64,000 nt of DNA from Ulota crispa (GCA_963920765.1 OY987242.1:32760002-32824001); one strand, 5' to 3'. Positions 1-12,640 are shown, numbered from the stretch's first letter. Numbers and translations are program-made. The notes: a model not told the origin generated them from the letters alone.

Positions 1-900
1 GTGCTGGATACGAAGGACTTCCTCTAATAAGCACCCATCCTCCTATCAGTGAAGATGATGATAGCAACTCATGAAGCACGGACCAGCTGCGAAGCTTGCA
101 AGCATTGTTTGTGGTGCGCACTCAAACAATTGCTTTCGTTTTCTCTTACGATCGAAGCTAGCCAGCTAGCTACAAAAATCTCTGTAGTTGGGGCCCATCA
201 AGGATGCAATGATCGGTGTCTCCCAGACTCTGAACCTGTCATTACTACCGAAGAGTTGAACAGGTACCGTAGAAGTTGAAACCCAAGCTTTTGAATTGAA
301 ACTGCTGATTGATTGAGGCTTGTGAAGTTAATACCTATTACAAGAAATTGGCTTCAGATTATGATGGACGGCTTAATTTCACTACGATAGGACTCAACAT
401 GCTTACTCGATATAAACTGCAATCAGTGATGCTTTGGTGGTATTCGAGGGAATCAGAACTGCATTGTATGATTGGCTCCACTTGCCAATTGAAAGGAATC
501 GGATACAGCGCCGCGCATGAGTGGCATAGAAGACTATTAAATTGATTTCTGATATAGCTGTATGATTAGCTTGACCGTGGCATACTCCTGAGGGAACCGA
601 CAAGGTGAGTACCCATTGGCAGTGGTGTGTCAGATTGCAAATGAGCTATGAGTGGACCAGGTCCATTGCCATGGTCGTCCTGTAAGAGATACAACTGTAA
701 GGTATGTGGACTGTGGACTTCTGAAGGCTAGGATGGTTTCAATAATTGTCAATACAAAAGCGCACGCGATTCTAGGAAGATGATGGACGCAAGGAGAACG
801 CGTCGGGAACCGGGTGAGCTTGTGAACTGAGAGATTACGTTGAGCTGACTTGTACCATTAGCTGGGTTTTTGCTTAAACACAATTTTGGTTCAGTTTGCC
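1..900. other. Non-repetitive left edge, possible 3' flank of a gene outside the window
   Basis: This stretch is richer in GC than the next kilobases and shares no repeat that I recognise with the rest of the window. Frame 1 from the first base reads VLDTKDFL and then two consecutive stop codons, so it could be the last codons of a plus-strand gene whose body lies to the left. No domain can be seen. Short ORFs at 49-279 and 309-545 are not convincing genes. Confidence 0.2.
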
Positions 901-2801
901 CCCAACATTCCCCTATGGTCATTCAGCAACTTATCCTTTATGTGAAACGTTCCTCACTATTAATCAGTATAGGAATTTCCTTTATGTTTTTTGCATTAAA
1001 TTCAATATAGCTTAACCCAAATAGATGAAGCTTTGTCCTGATTCTGATTCACTGTTTCAAAACGAACATATAAAATGTCTTTCCGGGTGGTTTTCAGGAA
1101 ATTATGTAGACAGAAAATTGTGCTTTTGGGACAGTTCAATGGAAGATGTTCACGCTAACTTGTAAATACTTAGTCAACGAGTCACAAGAGTCCCTTAGGT
1201 ATTCTTGCCTAAAATATGCACTTTAATATGCATTTTCTAAACATGAAAGCCTATAGTCAATTGCAATTACAACCGTGTTTAGAACTTTCAATTCTTTAGT
1301 TTATTTATGATTTGTTTAAAAATACATCTTGCAAGTAGTATTTTTTTTTGGGCAATTTAAGGCCTAATTGCCTCAAAAAGAAAAGGTGAGCTTCAAGCTT
1401 ATAGAAAAAAAAGGGGAATCTTTTTTCAAAAAATGCCAAATTGCAATAATGAGAATTGCTTTGCAGTTTAGGCTTTTATAAAATTCTTGTTGAATTGAAA
1501 ATTGATGCCATCACTTTAAAATTATTTGAGGTATTGTCTTATCCAATTCCATGCAATAATTAAGTAATACCAATGGTTATATGGATATTTTCAAAAAAAT
1601 GTCAATGAAATTTTTTGCTTACAAAAATAATCCCATGACGCTGCAAAAATCCATGCATAGAGGTCGCTTTCAACTCTGACCAAAAACATGATGGAGCCTA
1701 TAAGCTACAAACCATTTTCAAAAAATGCCACACAAGCATTAGTCAGAAAACCAAACTGAAAAAACCTTGCTGGCAAGAATTTGGAATTTATTTTCAAATT
1801 GTCAACTAGACTTAACAAAATACCTAAGAAGTTTTAATTGATAGCAACCATGCTAAAATGCTATTTGGACATTTTAAAGTGTTGATATTATATGGTCTTG
1901 CATAATTCTTTTATATGGTATTCAAATAATACGTATTAAGATGAGTTAAAAACTCCTATCAGTAACTAATTATAAAATATACAAATACTCCGTTTCGTAG
2001 TTTGTTTTATCCTTGCAAACATATCTTAACACAATGTTAGAATTTCATTGAATCCAAGTTTTATAAGATTCTTGTATTATTTTTTTCTAACATTTCTACG
2101 TTGGCATGTTTTGAAACCCCTCTTTACAGACAACTACATTATGAGAGGCTCTATTCTTGTACTACTGGCTTGGACTTTGAACCATTGAGAACAGAAGCTA
2201 CTCAAACTTTCTAACGTCACTTCTGTCAATGCAGGTCGTAAGCCAATCAAACAATTGGATGGGCTCTACAAAATATTTGTGGCCCCTAAATAAGATTGAC
2301 AAAAGGAGCTCAAGCCCCCTTGAATTTTTGTGAAATCACTGGAGTTGATTTTACTGGCACTGACCCCTTTTGGGGTCATATTTTGGCAAAAGTGCGCTAA
2401 GATTGGTAATTGGTGGGTGAATTCAAAAGGAATATTAAAAATGTGGAAAAGGGTTGAATTTTGCATCACAATATTGGGTTAGGGTGCCTAGAAGTTGCAA
2501 GCTATTGCAAGCAACATGTCAGTCCACTAGCAAGCAAATGTATTGAAGATCTTAAGGGATTGGGAAACGAGCAAATTTGCCGTCTGAGGAGGTTGTTGAC
2601 GAGGCCATCTCCAAGTTATGGGTTGCTTTGGTTGCGTTGGAGCCCTAAAAGTTCCTCATTCTTGCACACAATTGGTCCCACCAAAGAGAAATGCAATTAC
2701 AACCCCATTCCCCTTCTTGGATTGATGATGCTCTAACCAGCTCAAAGAGCAAGATGGCTTCTTGTTTGCAGCACTTGCAAAGCTTCTCATTCACTCTAAG
2801 C
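900..2801. other. AT-rich intergenic stretch, nothing assigned
   Basis: I see homopolymer-rich DNA and no ORF with recognisable protein features. 2461-2873 is somewhat richer in GC and open in two frames, but neither translation resembles a known family. It may be an old repeat or gene relic. Confidence 0.4.
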
Positions 2802-3786
2802 TTAACTCCTCGTCGCCTAAGGGGACCAAAAGTGTCATCTCAAGGTCTAGTACTCCGTTTGGAAATATTGTAACTTTTGCATATATTGTTTGAATCCAAT
2901 AAAATTTGTTGGCAAAGTTGCGCACTCTAGTCTAGTTTCTATGATACAATTTTCAAATCAATATAATACATGTTGAGTTTGTGAAAGCCATTCAAGGTTC
3001 ACAAGGTCAATTTCAGTTCCTTGCATTGCATTGTGATGGCTGCAACTTTGGAGGTGTATATCTATTTCATCAAATATTGTTTTCAATGAAACATGTTGGG
3101 TTTTGTTCCCCTCAAAGTCTAGTAATTGTGGTAGAATTTTCATGTCAATCCAAGTTCCTTTAAATGTTTGAGAGCAACTCAAAGTTCAAAATCCACACAT
3201 TTTTGCATTACAGTGAACTTTGGTGGCTTACAACTTCTTCATACAAAGTCTTTTTTCAATACGTTTTATTGCAAAAGTTGCATATACTATTCTAGTTATT
3301 GCTATTAAAATTTAATATCAATCCAAGAATTTATGAGTGAATGAGAAGCATGTTAGTAGAGGGAGGGATAGCCATTGATGTGATTTTTGGATACTTTTTT
3401 CAATGTTTTTGGACATTTCAAAACAATTTTGCAAACACAATGAGTCTATTAAATGATATTTTCTTTCACCAATGTGTTTGTATATTGGTTTTGAATCATT
3501 TTGCATTTTCAATATTTCTCGTTTAAGTAGGTATAAATATCAAATTTCACCCCAAACTTGTTTTTAGGAAAATTTCAACATCTTTTTACAACACTAAAAC
3601 ATTATAATCTTCCAATCTATTTGGTCAAATGACCCCAAATTTGATCCACATCATCTATAACATACGCATTACAAAATTGTACAATTGAAATTGAAGTTCT
3701 TACACTTTACTTACATTTAAACTTACAGCACTTGAAAAGCAATGATGTGTTTTGGCCTCTTTGGACCTTAGGCGATGAGGGGTTAA
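2802..3786. mobile_element. TTAA-flanked non-autonomous element (piggyBac-like), old copy
   Basis: The left end reads TTAACTCCTCGTCGCCTAAG and the right end CTTAGGCGATGAGGGGTTAA. These form an inverted repeat inside TTAA on both sides. The inner sequence near the right end, with 'cattataatcttccaatct', resembles the elements at 10446 and 48508, so this is a diverged member of that subfamily. No transposase is encoded. The right TTAA lies 75 bp beyond the stop codon of the methyltransferase gene, so the element may supply 3' UTR or polyadenylation sequence. Confidence 0.75.
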
Positions 3787-3849
3787 CTCTACTCTCGCTG
3801 CTTATCCAGCCCCTTCCAGTACTGTCGTCTCCAACCGCCATGTCGAGCA

Positions 3850-4824
3850 TCAACCCTAACCCTAACTTTGTCTTCTAAAATTCTTCCTACACTCCACTCC
3901 ACAAAACTCACAAACTCGAAGACAGATCGGAATCTGTAACCCGGCGTCGAACAATCCAAACCCTTCTTCTTCTTCGTCCAGCACCGCTATCTTAATATCT
4001 TTCAACACACCCTTCAACAACTTCAACTCAACCATCTTCTTCTTTCCAAGCTGCATCTCCGTCTTCTCCAAACGAGACACTTCATCCGCCAAAACCTGCA
4101 CAACCGAGGTCTCCTCACACACTCGCCCTTTTTTACCCAACTTCGCAATTCTTAACAAAATCGCACCATAATCTTCTTCTGTTGTTGTTGTCATTTTCGC
4201 ATGGCACATCACACTTGGTAAAGATGAAGAGAGCGTAGAATCACATGCGATTGTCTTGCTCTTCCTTGCGCTTTCAAATAGCTGCTGTAGATCTGCCACA
4301 TCGGATAACCTTGCTTTTGCCAGTAAGAGTGGAACAGATTTAGGGTTTGAGCGATTTTGCGGTTCAGGCTCGTTTTGTAAATTTAGGGATGGTTTAGGGT
4401 TTAGGGTTTGGCTGAAGATGTAGGTGGCTGCTTGGCGCAGTGGAAACCGTTTGCCTGCTTCTTTGGCAGCTCCACGGCGAGTGCGGTATCCCGGAAAGGT
4501 TTCAAATACGAAAGGAGCGCACTTGATAAGCCGGAGGCCTGCTGTTTGAGCATGTTCTTCGAGCTTCCACTCATCGTAAGCTTCGCCTTGCTTGTGAGAA
4601 ACGTGCACTTCTCCTCCTGGTAACAACATGCCGCTTGCATTTGCAAAGAATGCCCGTATTAGCTCCTTGTGTTTCCTGTCAACAATTTCAACCCAAACAA
4701 TTTTAGTCCAAGTTTTTACTCTGTGCAAACCCTAATTAGTGTTGGGAAGAAACTCTATATTCAAAAGCTGAAAGGCTTGGATTCTTGAATCCAGAGTATT
4801 TTAGGGTTTCGGGTTTAGGGTTAA
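3850..4824. repeat. Three short telomere-type (AAACCCT/TTTAGGG) clusters
   Basis: Interstitial plant telomere-like motifs occur at 3851-3866 (over the methyltransferase stop codon), at 4381-4410 (in its last exon, coding SQTLNPKPSL just after the conserved domain) and at 4801-4824 (in intron 2). Each holds only two to three imperfect units. Such telo-box motifs are common near plant housekeeping genes; a cluster inside coding sequence is less usual. Confidence 0.6.
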
Positions 4825-6919
4825 CTATCCAGTAAACATTGCAGTGTGGATTACACTCAACCCGCTCTAACACGGGGCTACAGAGTTGGGAGTTATAATG
4901 AAGAGATTCAGCTTTAAGTTTTCAAATAGGGTCCCTACTTTAAAGGACAAACTACAAATGATGCCAAAACTCATGGACTTCTGGGTTCATTTTGAGAATA
5001 GCTTTCGTGTTGCCTTCTATGACATAACTTCTAGGTTTCTAAACTTCACGAGTAAGGGGCGTCGATGTTACGTGTGATAACCAACAACGTTGTCTTCCCC
5101 TTCCACTTCCAAGACAGACCCAATCCCGACCATGTACCTAATGTCGCCCACATGTATAGGTATGTCATAGATACCTTATCTTTTGTATGACACACAAAAT
5201 AAGGTATCTATGATGTACTTAGATTTCAGTATTCAATTGACCACCGTGGGTACATATGAGCAACATTAGGTACATGGTCGGGATTGGGTCAACCTACTTT
5301 AATGATAATTCAACAATATCTCATAATATATCCTATGAGTATGCCTTGCATGCATTTTGCAGCATGTCTCTCTTAATTTTTTTGTTACTATTCATCCTCT
5401 GTTTTCCTCTCCCTCCCCCTTGAATTTCAAATTGTGGAAGACGGACAAACACCTAATGATACTCAGTACTTTATAATAGAGACTCTAGACCAAAATTCCA
5501 ATGACTTTTCACCCTCCTCTTTGGTGCCTTTTCCTTGCCCTTCCCTTGACAAACACTTGAGGCTTCATATGTATCTAATTGAATGGAACCCTTCGTAACC
5601 TACTGTTCTATCAGGTTCAATACAAGCACCACTGTTTTGTTTCCTAGTAGAAGTGCATTTTGGAGTTTGTTCAGGTAATTTTGCTAAGGAGCATAGGTTA
5701 GTGTACAACTGTCGTCCTCTCAACCAATTTTTTTTTTGAAATTATTGTATGGATTAGTCCTCTTAGTATTATAATTTATATTGTAACTCTTGCACAACTT
5801 GATATGCGGGGAGATATAAAACTTACTGTGTCATTGTTGTTGCATCTTCAGCGTTGCTTGCTGGAAAGCCAGCATGGGAAAAGTTGAAGATAATGCGATC
5901 AAAACACGTCTGCTGTAATTTGCAAAGCGGAGTTGCATGTTTGGTGAGCATGTGGCAGGCATCAAACTCATGAAACACATGCGCACCGCGCTTCACAAGG
6001 TTGGCTATATTGGTGAAGGCATCTTTTCCATACTTCTGCTGCAAATCACCTGTGAATCCAAATTTTCCCCCACATATTCAATTAGGTTAGGATTGGCACA
6101 ATTGTATTTATATATGGTTTGAGCCATGTGCAGAAGTATGAGAGGTGCTATAAAAGCTTACAAGTTTACAAACGAAGTTGTAGATTTTGGAGCAGGCTAC
6201 GGTTGGATTTAGGTACACCTTGTCAAATCAATATACTCTCGAACAAACTAACCAAAGGTCTCTTGCCATTTTCAACATCACTAAATAGTGCATTTAGGTT
6301 GCCACATACTAATTAGTCGACATTTTACACTAAATAAATATCTATTGATACTACACTAAATAGTGTATTTAGGCTGTTTTAATGTATCAATAAGTATTTG
6401 TGTAGTGTATAGTGACAAGAAATTAGTGTAGGGCAACTTGAATGCACTATTTAATGTACAATAATTGTCATTAATAATTATCACAATAAATAAATTTTAA
6501 AAACAATGATTGGGCAACAACAATAATATTGTGGAAAAACAAACTTAACATGTAAAGCATGTAAAATCTTAGCATCCAAAGAGTTGCATGCATTTCCAAG
6601 TGACTAGGCAATGAGTTATGAGATAACTTTTTAGGGTAAGGCAACCTAAATACAATAATTAGTGTAAATTTTATGCATAAGAGGAGGTCCACAATGCAAG
6701 AATTAAAGACAAATGAAACTTACTTGGTGAGTCTAATGACGTGGCAACAATGCGATCGGCTGTGCCAAATGCCGTGGCAAGGCATGAAGAAAAGGAAAAA
6801 TCTCCCTCCCCCACTAACAATAGCTGCTGTGCGTTTGAATAATGTGATACCCATTTTGAGTTTACTTTTGTTTTGTTTGATGCAATTTGGATTGCATTTT
6901 CTCCAATTTCTAGCTCCAT
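3862..6919 (-). CDS. 25S rRNA uridine-N3 methyltransferase, BMT5-like (DUF2431) domain protein
   Basis: Three exons give 410 residues: 6724-6919, 5827-6049 and 3862-4675 (join on the minus strand, ATG at 6919, stop TAG at 3864-3862). Donors GTAAGT at 6723 and 5826 and acceptors CAG at 6050 and 4676 keep the frame. Residues 33-44 (LLLVGEGDFSFS) are the SAM-binding signature of the BMT5-like fold. FDRIIFNFSHAGF (115-127), GGEVHVSHK (160-168) and FPGYRTRRG (200-208) are the other conserved blocks. The family methylates N3 of a uridine in large-subunit rRNA, in the nucleolus in yeast; plant members are often annotated as FDXACB1-like. The domain ends near residue 227. A tail of about 180 residues, with a Lys/Glu-rich helical part and a final Cys cluster (CEFCGVEC), is not recognised. 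The usual FPHAGF has Ser in place of Pro. Introns 1 and 2 contain MITEs. The start is the first ATG before the motif; exon structure is inferred from splice signals and family similarity. Confidence 0.88.
5109..5302. mobile_element. Short foldback MITE in methyltransferase intron 2 (AGGTAG/CACCCA family)
   Basis: Inverted ends contain 'cccaatcccgaccatgtacc' at 5122-5141 and its complement at 5266-5285, with an inner palindrome around the 'ataaggtatctatgat' arms. The outer ends AAGACAG and CTACTTTA match the TA-flanked family seen at 8927, 39577 and 41402. It lies wholly inside the intron, in an element about 190 bp long. Confidence 0.7.
6277..6666. mobile_element. CACTAAATAGTG-family MITE, composite or nested, in methyltransferase intron 1
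   Basis: It begins CACTAAATAGTGCATTTAGG and ends near 'cctaaatac...ttagtgta'. Internal partial termini at 6352-6375 and 6441-6458 suggest a second copy inserted in or beside the first. The central 'aagtgactaggcaatgagt' segment is shared with the intact copies at 9797, 46846 and 51611. Those copies are flanked by TA, as in Tc1/mariner-like MITEs. Confidence 0.65.
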
Positions 6920-7840
6920 ATGCTTGAAGTTGAATTTTAATTAATTAATTGGAACTTAATATACTATTTTTTTTTAGTCGATGGGGTTTTCGATTTTATG
7001 GTATATGTGTATTTTGATGTAAAGCGTAGTTTCAATCTGTTTTTATAATTGCTCGCCAAAATATAAGTGCACTATGAAGAAACTTTTATATACTAGTGGA
7101 AAAGCAACAATTACACCCGATTGTTTCTATATATTCAAGCTTTTACTTTTTATAGTAAATGTAAAAGGCTTTGTACTCGATGCTTCGTAAGCTTTTACTT
7201 TTGTAAGAAATGTGATCTAAATTAGCATATTCCTCATCTTCACGTGCTTTTGATTAGCTATCGCACAATGAAAGTCATGCTTTGTGATAAGTTCAAAATT
7301 ATATTTTTGATTAACTTTGAAATATTATAGTCAATTACGACCAAATCCTTTATTGCAAATATAGGCTGTTACTCAGAATCAAAATACATTCATGGGTCAC
7401 AAACAAGTGTCATTACATATATGAGCCTTTTTGTTTACAAAAATAAAATATTTCATTTACATCAATCAATCAAGCGATTGAAGAGATTTTCAATTTCACA
7501 AATACAGGGTTTTGTTTATTATCTTGATAGGTGCTTTTCTATTCTTTCCAGTTGCATAAATCTTTTTCCACTTTCCCTTGCAGTTTGGTAAGTTTTTAAA
7601 ATAAAGACTTGCTTATCTTGTGTTGGTAACACATTAAGTCTATAGCAAATTAATTCTAAACTAATATCATACTAATTTAAAAACATAATTTCTAATGTAA
7701 TATTTGATCAAATTAAATCATTGATGTTTTGTAACATTGAAATCTAATTAGTTTAAAGTTAAACCAACATTAATCATCAATAACTTCAAGTGGAAGATTA
7801 CCTATCTATATAATTGAATACAATTTAAATTTTGTCATTG
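6920..7840. other. AT-rich upstream region of the methyltransferase gene
   Basis: This stretch would hold the promoter of the minus-strand gene that starts at 6919. No clear TATA element or other named site can be fixed. I see no gene or repeat family member here. Confidence 0.4.
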
Positions 7841-7970
7841 TTGACCATCCTTGGGGATGGGAGCATGGGAATAGGGGGTGCGGAGATAGGGGGCGCAAGG
7901 ATGGGAGGTGTTGTGATTGACATAACTGATTTTTTTTTAAACAGTTGGTTAGGCATCAAAAGCATGGCAT

Positions 7971-8027
7971 GAGGATGTGACATAGGGGTGAGGATGTGAC
8001 ATAGGGGTGGTGATGTGGCATGGGATG
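7971..8027. repeat. 19-bp tandem repeat, about three units
   Basis: The unit gaggatgtgacataggggt occurs twice exactly (7971-7989 and 7990-8008), followed by a degenerate third copy. The purine-rich DNA just before it (7850-7915) has many short GGGG runs. Confidence 0.7.
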
Positions 8028-8389
8028 ATGTCATTAATCTGTCAATACAATGGGTGAGAAAGACTTGTATATAGATAATTAGTAAGAATAATAGTGAACC
8101 AATAAAAAAAATTATGCTTTAGATCTCTTAGAGTAACAACAAAGACAATGAAAACTTTGCAAGGATAAATGAAAATTTGAAAGCATACTATAAATGAGCA
8201 AGAGCTTGAGAGCCTTCCAAAATAGATGAAAAACTTTGAAAGAGCCTGGACCAGTGGAGATGCTTTTGGAGAAATGCAAACAAAACCCTTGTGCTTTAAC
8301 AAAATAAGAGGAGCAAGGCTTTACGGAGGAATGCAGGATTGGAAAGTTGATGCACTTGGAAATGCTGTACACACAATACTTAATCCCTA

Positions 8390-8929
8390 AACGCCCAAGG
8401 GGGTAAGGGTGAAACATAGATGTATTATAAAATAATACTTATGTAACTTTGATGAAGTTTGTTTCAAAAAAGAAAAACAAGAATCATGATGTTTAATAAT
8501 TACCAATATAGTTAAAAATTCAAAAAAAGTTTTGGATATTTATTTAATGAATTTAGAAGCATTTATCATTTGATATTCACCAAAAATACAAATTTTATTC
8601 ATAGATTTTAAAATTTGGCATGATTGGTTAAATACATACATTCTATTGTAAACTTCAAAAATGCAATCTTTTCAAAGGAAAGAACATCATTATTTTCCCA
8701 AAATAGTAAATTTAATAACACTAGCAAATATTGAAGTGTTTGTTATTGAAAAATTCTCCTTAATGCAATTTAACTTGAATTGACATGGTTCAAGTTGGGT
8801 TGGAAAGTAGACTTGATTTCCTATTTAAGAATTTTTTAAATTTTTTCCAAGAGTTTTTTTCATCTCAGGCAACCCGCAAAAAACAAGCAACAAACCAAAA
8901 AAATGATTGATTGAGCACTTAGGGGTTAA
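8390..8929. mobile_element. TTAA-flanked non-autonomous element (piggyBac-like)
   Basis: The left end is TTAATCCCTAAACGCCCAAG and the right end GAGCACTTAGGGGTTAA. About 0.5 kb of AT-rich DNA lies between, with no ORF. The left terminus carries one extra T before CCC. The right TTAA also forms the edge of the next MITE at 8927. Confidence 0.65.
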
Positions 8930-9083
8930 GATAGACACACCCAATTTCGAGCATGATCCTAATGTGGTGTATATGTGCATAAGTAGTACATTTTGGATCT
9001 AAAATCTAGGCAAGTCATAGATAACTCTATGCACATATGCACCACGTTAGAATCATGCTCCAGATTGGGTGTATCTACCTTAG
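8927..9083. mobile_element. Foldback MITE, TA-flanked AGGTAG/CACCCA family
   Basis: The arms are TAAGATAGACACACCCAAT at the left and ATTGGGTGTATCTACCTTA at the right. Both continue through the 'gagcatgat' and 'cctaatgtggtg' segments, so most of the element folds back on itself. TA flanks both ends, as in Tc1/mariner-like MITEs. Confidence 0.75.
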
Positions 9084-9796
9084 CTTTTACAGTGCCTGTG
9101 AGGATCCAGTCGGTTTTCCAGGCCCAATCAATCCGCCACTGTGAGTGGACTCTCTTTCCCATACTTGTCCTCTCTGGACAATCAGTGACCCATCTCCGTA
9201 GTGTCTTTCATTGCAGCTAGCTTTCTGAAGCTTTTTGCCAACTACACAAATCGGCAGTTCAATCTCTCGAAAAACTCATTGCACCCCGGCGAAAAGGTGC
9301 GGTTGTAACACTCCGTTATTCTGCTTTAGTTTGCGATCGAATGTGAGTGACTGTGTAATATTCGTTCGAACTGCAGGGCGTGTGACTTGCTTTCTATCGC
9401 CTTTTCATGCGCACTCCAGTCATATTTCTAAGATCTTTTCGAGTCAAATGAATTCTTTGTGACAGCACACTACTCCATAACAATCTTCAGCAGTTATGAG
9501 AACTCAAGTACCCTCTTCCACCTGCAAACGATAACCTCTAAAAAGATTCAAAGTTCACCAGATGGCAACCAAAACAAGGAGCCAAAAGTCTAGCATTTTG
9601 ACTAAAAAGAGCATGATTGCGTGGTTCTGAAAGGCGAGCCCGTGTCTCAGACACCATATTATGTGTATTGGGAAAAACAATACATTATGGGACTTTTCAC
9701 CTTTTTGCCATTATGTACACTTCAGCATGTTTCAAAAAAACAAGCGTGCACTTTCTTGTACAATAGTGAGGTCTCCATGATTGTCTTCAAGAACTC
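9084..9796. other. GC-richer single-copy stretch, no gene recognised
   Basis: 9090-9480 is less AT-rich than its surroundings and partly open in several frames (8993-9220 and 9235-9462 on plus). No protein family is recognised and no good start context is visible. It may be a remnant of a gene or an unrecognised repeat. Confidence 0.3.
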
Positions 9797-10102
9797 TACA
9801 CCAAATAGTGCATTTAGGTTGCCCCATACTAATTTCTTGTCATTTTGCACTATTTAAATACTTACTACTACTATGATAACTTTCAACAATCACTATTGCA
9901 ATAAGCAAGTTTTAAAGGCCTTGGCAACTACAATATAGTTGTAAGATGACAAATTAGCTAAGTCCACTTGGTAAACCATGTTAAATTTTAATATCTAAAC
10001 AATTTCATGCACCTCCAAGTGGCCAAGCCATGAGTCATGAGGTAACTTTCCATAGTAAGGTAACCTAATTGTCAAGGCTACCTAAATGCACTATTTGATG
10101 TA
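9797..10102. mobile_element. MITE, TA-flanked CACCAAATAGTG family
   Basis: It is bounded by TA. The ends read CACCAAATAGTGCATTTAGG and, inverted, CCTAAATGCACTATTTGATG. It is about 0.3 kb with no coding capacity. Close copies lie at 46846 and 51611, and a composite copy at 6277. Confidence 0.85.
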
Positions 10103-10445
10103 GATAATTACAACTTTGAACTGTAGCTATGCCTTCACATAGCTGTATGAGGGATTAAGGTGGAGTACAAAATGGTCCCTCCGTTTATCCCAATTCCCCT
10201 AGTATGGTGTTTGATTGTGATTTTAGACCTTCTACCTGGGAACGATGATCTCAAGATGATTGGCACCCGGAGTGCCAACAAGAATCTGCATTCCTTTTCC
10301 AAGACTGGTGAGGCAGCGAGCTTCTCAAGAACGTTGGGAAACGCTGTTAACAATTGGTTAAGGCGAACGTTGAGACCAACAGCGTATCATTGCATGAATT
10401 CGGACTCATGTGCAGTTTCCAAGCTATTGAACCTGTAGCCAATAT

Positions 10446-11099
10446 TTAACCCCTAAATGCCTAAGGCACCCAATTTGGGGGTCGACAATACTTTGAAGTT
10501 CAATAAACCCTAACTGAGTTTATATTTGCTATTTGTAGTAGTGTATGTTTTGAATTACTCTCTTTGAATTCTAGTTTTAGCATCAAATATTTAATTTTGA
10601 AAATGATTGATTATGATATTTCTATTCAAGATTTTGTGCAAGTGTCTTGACTTTTTGTAGTGTTGAGAGCTCTTTGAAATGAGTTTCAAATACACTATAT
10701 CTTGAAGAAAAATTTACATTAGAAGTTCACTTTACAAAATTGTAGAATAAATTTTGAAAAACCATAAAGTGATTGGAGTTAGGCATGTTATGTCCTTTTA
10801 TCTTGTATTTTTTTGGTTACCAATTTTCTAGATTCAACATGTGAAAAGAGGATTGAAAGACCCCAAGTCATTTTTGCTGTTTTAACACCCTCATGATCAA
10901 GCATTATAATCTTTCAATCCATAAGTGATATTGTTGAGTTTTCTTTTCCTATGTGATCTCTAACATACCTAGTTCGAATTTGTATGGTTGTAGTTTTAAA
11001 AGATCTCATACAGCTCATTAAAAAGCTGGCTTCAGCTTTTTGTTCAATATAGAGCAAATTTCTAGAAGCTCATAAAAGCTTCAGGCATTTAGGGGTTAA
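10446..11099. mobile_element. TTAA-flanked non-autonomous element (piggyBac-like), subfamily D
   Basis: It is bounded by TTAA on both sides. The left end is CCCCTAAATGCCTAAGGC and the right end GCATTTAGGGG. A subterminal palindrome CCCAATTTGGGGG follows the left terminus. The same interior occurs at 48508-49426 and, inverted, at 57360-57999. This copy gives the empty-site sequence (10928-10946) for the MITE nested in the 48508 copy. Confidence 0.85.
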
Positions 11100-12640
11100 T
11101 GAAAAATATCTGCATATTACGGGATGTTAAGTTTGTGTAGCGTATCAAACTCGGTATCAATTTTATTTTATTTAATTACCGAAATGGAGCAGAGTTCAAG
11201 TCATACCTTTGCTCTTAATGTTGGCCGGCGAGTCTCAAGCAGCGTTCCCAAAACTGGCTAAATTTAGCTGGATTTCTTAAAAAAAAAAAATTGTGCGCTA
11301 CATGTGTATAGGATTTCTTTTGAAAATTTTGGAAATTTGAGCAAGAAATCATACTTGAAAAATATCGGATCGTAATTTGCTATTTCCTCCCATTCCAAAA
11401 CTAGCATTCATCCCCTTCGTTGGTTTCAAAGATGTAGCTCCTTAGCTATCTCAAGCAGACATCTATCATTATAGCAGCAACATCTCCACAATTGAAATCG
11501 CAACCTCCAATTTTCTCTTGCACAAAAAATTACAAGTTGAGGTTAGTGGAGGGGTTAATTGGAACAATGGAATTTAATTAGGTTTAGTAGTTTACTAGTT
11601 GAGGTGTTGATCTTTGTTGCAAACTTACAGTGGTGCAATGCCACTTGTGTACTTGTTGAACATGTGCACTAAATTGTGTAGTCCAATGCTCAATTGCTTG
11701 TTAATGTTTGGATTGGGTTCAATTGTGTGGGATGCGCATCTAAAATGTTGAATTGCAGCAAAGGATAAGCATGCTTTGCAATTCTAAAGTTGAACCTTAA
11801 CTACAACAACCTCCACTAGATTTTCCTTGAACTAATTGGAAAGCGCGGAGTTTGAGGCGGGAGCAATTGCAATTTTTCATTACTTATGTCAATTTTAACA
11901 CATATTATTGTGACTTGTTTTTGTTAATATGTAAATCACTAATAATGCAAAACAGGCAGTCTTGCTTATGCAAGATGGGTTCAATTTCCAAATTAGTGAC
12001 ACTATTTGTGACAATGTTTGTTATACAACATTTAAAATTTTGTATTGTAGTTGCCAATAATATACATATTCCAAGATTGGTTAGCAATTGCAACAAACCA
12101 ATTAACCAAAAGTAGCCATCAATAAACTCCACAATTTTCTCTAGGTTTGCAAGTCATACTCTACTTTAGAAAATAAAATTATCTAAAATTTTACTTTTGT
12201 TTCTCTAAGTTATTTGCCATTCTCTAACCATTTTCCTTCCATATTGCAATAATAGCTCCTTTTTTCCCACTGTTATAGCCATTTGGCTAAAAGCCCAAAA
12301 CCAATTCTAGGAAAGCTGGTCTCAAGGTGAAAACAATACCCTTCAAAAAGATTTTAAGGTCAATTATTACATAACTAGTATGACCTGTGTGTCCTATGGA
12401 CACGCTTTAGGAAATAATCCATTAAATGCTCAAACTTGTCTCCAAAGGCCTTTTGACAGTAGATGTATGAATAAGTAAATGAGTCTCACCACAATATATT
12501 TTGAGTGTTTGACAAAAGTCATAGGCACCTGTTGGTCCGACGGGACGCAAAATCATTTCAAGCGCAACTATGCAAAACACTTCCCTGTAAGAAAATAACT
12601 CTTACTTTTTATTAGCACACTCCAATTTCAAACTTTACCC
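11100..12640. other. AT-rich intergenic stretch, nothing assigned
   Basis: I see no recognisable gene. Two overlapping ORFs on opposite strands (11852-12115 plus and 11905-12132 minus) look like chance openings in low-GC DNA. Confidence 0.4.

Noticed and set aside
4401-4646. Short ORFs on both strands over the methyltransferase last exon
   Set aside because: They are shadows of the conserved exon; only the minus frame with GGEVHVSHK and FPGYRTRRG is real.
10960-11000. TTCGAATTT and similar TTCGAA strings as tRNA B-boxes or tRNA genes
   Set aside because: No cloverleaf, acceptor stem or A-box at the right spacing could be formed here or at 9365 or 34259.
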